Source of the DNA: Oscillospiraceae bacterium | GTDB taxonomy: Bacteria; Bacillota_A; Clostridia; Oscillospirales; CAG-272 | DNA length: 15,258 bases | Assembly: GCA_015064425.1 (NCBI GenBank) | Contig: SVSF01000039.1 | Span: forward strand, 1-15,258 | Reading direction: 5' to 3' | Shown: one piece after another, positions 14,086 through 15,258 of the stretch | Layout of the letters: the number at the start of each line of letters is the position of its first letter | Position numbering within the stretch: position 1 is the stretch's first letter | The notes under the pieces: model-generated | Databases searched by the model: none | What the model saw: only the letters and a program-made list of their open reading frames with translations | Told to the model about the DNA's origin: nothing | Position numbers and translations under genes: made by a program

Positions 14086-14559
14086 ATGAGAGAGATAAAA
14101 AAAGTCGAAGATTCTTTTACGGAGCAGCAGTATCTTATATGTCCCGCTCATATAAATCATTACGGCAGACTTTTCGGAGGAAATCTTTTAAAGTGGATAG
14201 ATGAGCTTGCGGGTATAGTTGCCATAAGGCACAGCGGTTCTATCGTTACTACTGCGGCAATAGACAATTTGCAGTTTCAGGCTCCCGCTTATTCGGGAGA
14301 TATGATAGTTCTTATAGGCAGGGTCACTTACGTCGGGCGTTCTTCTATGGAGATACGTGTTGACACCTACAGAGAGGCTCTTGACGGAGCTCGTGAGATG
14401 ATAAACCGGGCTTATATAGATATGGTGGCTATAAACAATGAAGGTGAGCCTACCGAGGTCCCCGATATTCTTATCGAAACAGACGAGCAGAAGGCTGAAT
14501 ACGAGGCGGCGAAAAAGCGTAAGCAGATGCGTACACAACGCAGACGCGAAGGATTTTAA
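14086..14559 (+). CDS. Acyl-CoA thioesterase, hotdog fold (YciA/YkhA type)
   Basis: This 157-residue enzyme should hydrolyse acyl-CoA thioesters in the cytoplasm. The start is the ATG at 14086: AAAGGA (14071-14076) lies 9 nt upstream, and the promoter sits where a longer N-terminus would have to be. Residues about 15-125 form the hotdog domain. The signature NHYGRLFGGNLLKWIDELAG (residues 24-43) matches the N-x-x-G-x-x-F-G-G-x-L-x-x-W-x-D pattern with the active-site aspartate (D39). This is followed by FQAPAYSGD and GRSSMEI typical of the group. The C-terminal 20 residues are basic and charged (KKRKQMRTQRRR), perhaps a tail for CoA or oligomer contact. The gene seems unrelated in function to the glycosidase that follows 31 nt downstream, although the two are probably co-transcribed. 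Confidence 0.9.
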   Translation: MREIKKVEDSFTEQQYLICPAHINHYGRLFGGNLLKWIDELAGIVAIRHSGSIVTTAAIDNLQFQAPAYSGDMIVLIGRVTYVGRSSMEIRVDTYREALDGAREMINRAYIDMVAINNEGEPTEVPDILIETDEQKAEYEAAKKRKQMRTQRRREGF

Positions 14560-14590
14560 ACTGTTGACAGAATGGAGACATAAGAGGGAT

Positions 14591-15258
14591 ATGAAGATAT
14601 ATCAACAATGGATGGCCTGCGGAAGAAAAGCCGGTACCGAAGAGTATTGTGCGCCCTTTCCCGCAGAGGTGCCGGGTAATGTGCAATATGACTATGCCCG
14701 TGCTATGGGATTTTCCGATTTTGCTTTTGGGACGGGCGTTAAGCTCTTTTCCGAGGTAGAGGATATGGAGTGGGAATACTTGTCCACTCTTGATGTTGAG
14801 AGGGAAGAGGGTGAAAAGCTCTTTCTTGTTGCCGAGGGAATAGATTATTCCTTCGATATTTCTCTTGACGGAGAGCTTTTATATTCGGGAGAGGGAATGT
14901 ACAGTCGTGTAGAGCTTGAAGTAACAGACAAGGCGAAGAACGGTTCAAGCCTTAAGGTACATATACATCCCCACCCCAAGCGTGAGGATGCCGCAAATGG
15001 TACGAGGGATGAGGCGGACAGATGCTGTAAGCCTCCCGTTTGCTACGGATGGGACTGGAACCCACGACTTCTGATATCGGGCATATGGGAGCCTTTCTAT
15101 CTTGAAAAGAGAAGAGAGGGACATATAAATTCCTGCGAGCTTTTCTACAAGCTTAGTGCCGACAGAAGCGAAGCGGAGATACACTTTGAGACCGAGTGCG
15201 ATGCTGAGGTAACATACAGTATTTACGACCCTGACGGAGAGCTTATATACAAAGGAAA
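14591..15258 (+). CDS. GH2-family beta-mannosidase-like glycosidase (5' part only)
   Basis: The frame is open from the ATG at 14591 to the window edge, giving the first 222 residues of a protein that is usually about 800 residues or more. The visible part is the N-terminal jelly-roll sugar-binding domain of GH2 (to about 172) and the start of the immunoglobulin-like domain. Evidence includes FPAEVPGNV (23-31), AEGIDYSFDISLDGELLYSG (81-100) with the usual NG/DG turn, and GWDWNPR (153-159) followed by GIWEPFYLE, which match beta-mannosidase-like GH2 enzymes. There is no signal peptide, so it is probably cytoplasmic. The catalytic barrel lies outside the window, so substrate and activity cannot be confirmed. 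The ribosome binding site GAGGG (14584-14588) is unusually close, only 2 nt from the ATG. An ATG at codon 8 has no better site. Confidence 0.85.
   Translation, partial: MKIYQQWMACGRKAGTEEYCAPFPAEVPGNVQYDYARAMGFSDFAFGTGVKLFSEVEDMEWEYLSTLDVEREEGEKLFLVAEGIDYSFDISLDGELLYSGEGMYSRVELEVTDKAKNGSSLKVHIHPHPKREDAANGTRDEADRCCKPPVCYGWDWNPRLLISGIWEPFYLEKRREGHINSCELFYKLSADRSEAEIHFETECDAEVTYSIYDPDGELIYKG

Noticed and set aside
14561..14592. TTGACA at 14564-14569 as the -35 of a separate promoter for the GH2 gene
   Set aside because: No acceptable -10 box occurs at 16-18 bp downstream, so it is probably chance.

Overview
The window looks like a chromosomal piece of a Clostridia-type Bacillota, probably an anaerobic gut commensal. 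The evidence is strong AGGAGG-type ribosome binding sites, sigma-A style promoters with 17-bp spacers, a TTG start, a BlaI/M56 pair, XRE-type regulators and intracellular glycosidases. No rRNA, tRNA, transposase, integrase or CRISPR array was seen. Assignments rest on reading motifs by eye, without database searches.

Region 1 (1-3443) is visibly more A+T-rich and accessory in character. Four small unrelated genes lie in the same direction: a membrane zinc-ribbon protein, an XRE-helical repeat regulator, a single-pass membrane protein and a small exported protein. The last three each have their own promoter. Each of the four is followed by a member of one intergenic repeat family that carries a hairpin terminator. 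Two members are 163-bp copies with about 90% identity, and two are divergent or deleted forms. All four share a 14-nt core. The layout is cassette-like, although no recombinase is visible.

Region 2 (3444-5943) holds a TIR-Sel1 repeat protein, from a strong promoter and a 120-nt leader, and an unrecognised 191-aa protein 39 nt downstream. They probably form an operon that closes with a strong hairpin.

Region 3 (5984-9051) is an autoregulated signalling operon: a BlaI/MecI-family repressor overlapping an M56 (BlaR1-like) membrane metalloprotease by 4 nt. Two dyads GTCTA-N6-TAGAC sit on its promoter. The protease has a long extracellular part with no visible penicillin-binding motifs, so the signal it senses is unknown.

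Region 4 (9161-15258) is mostly carbohydrate metabolism: a cytoplasmic GH78 alpha-L-rhamnosidase, a roughly 300-nt hairpin-rich gap, an AraC-family regulator divergent from a Gfo/Idh/MocA-family protein that lacks the usual EKP lysine and looks GH109-like, an acyl-CoA thioesterase, and the first 222 residues of a GH2 beta-mannosidase-like enzyme cut by the window edge. Together these suggest intracellular processing of imported rhamnose- and mannose- or HexNAc-containing oligosaccharides. No transporter is in the window.
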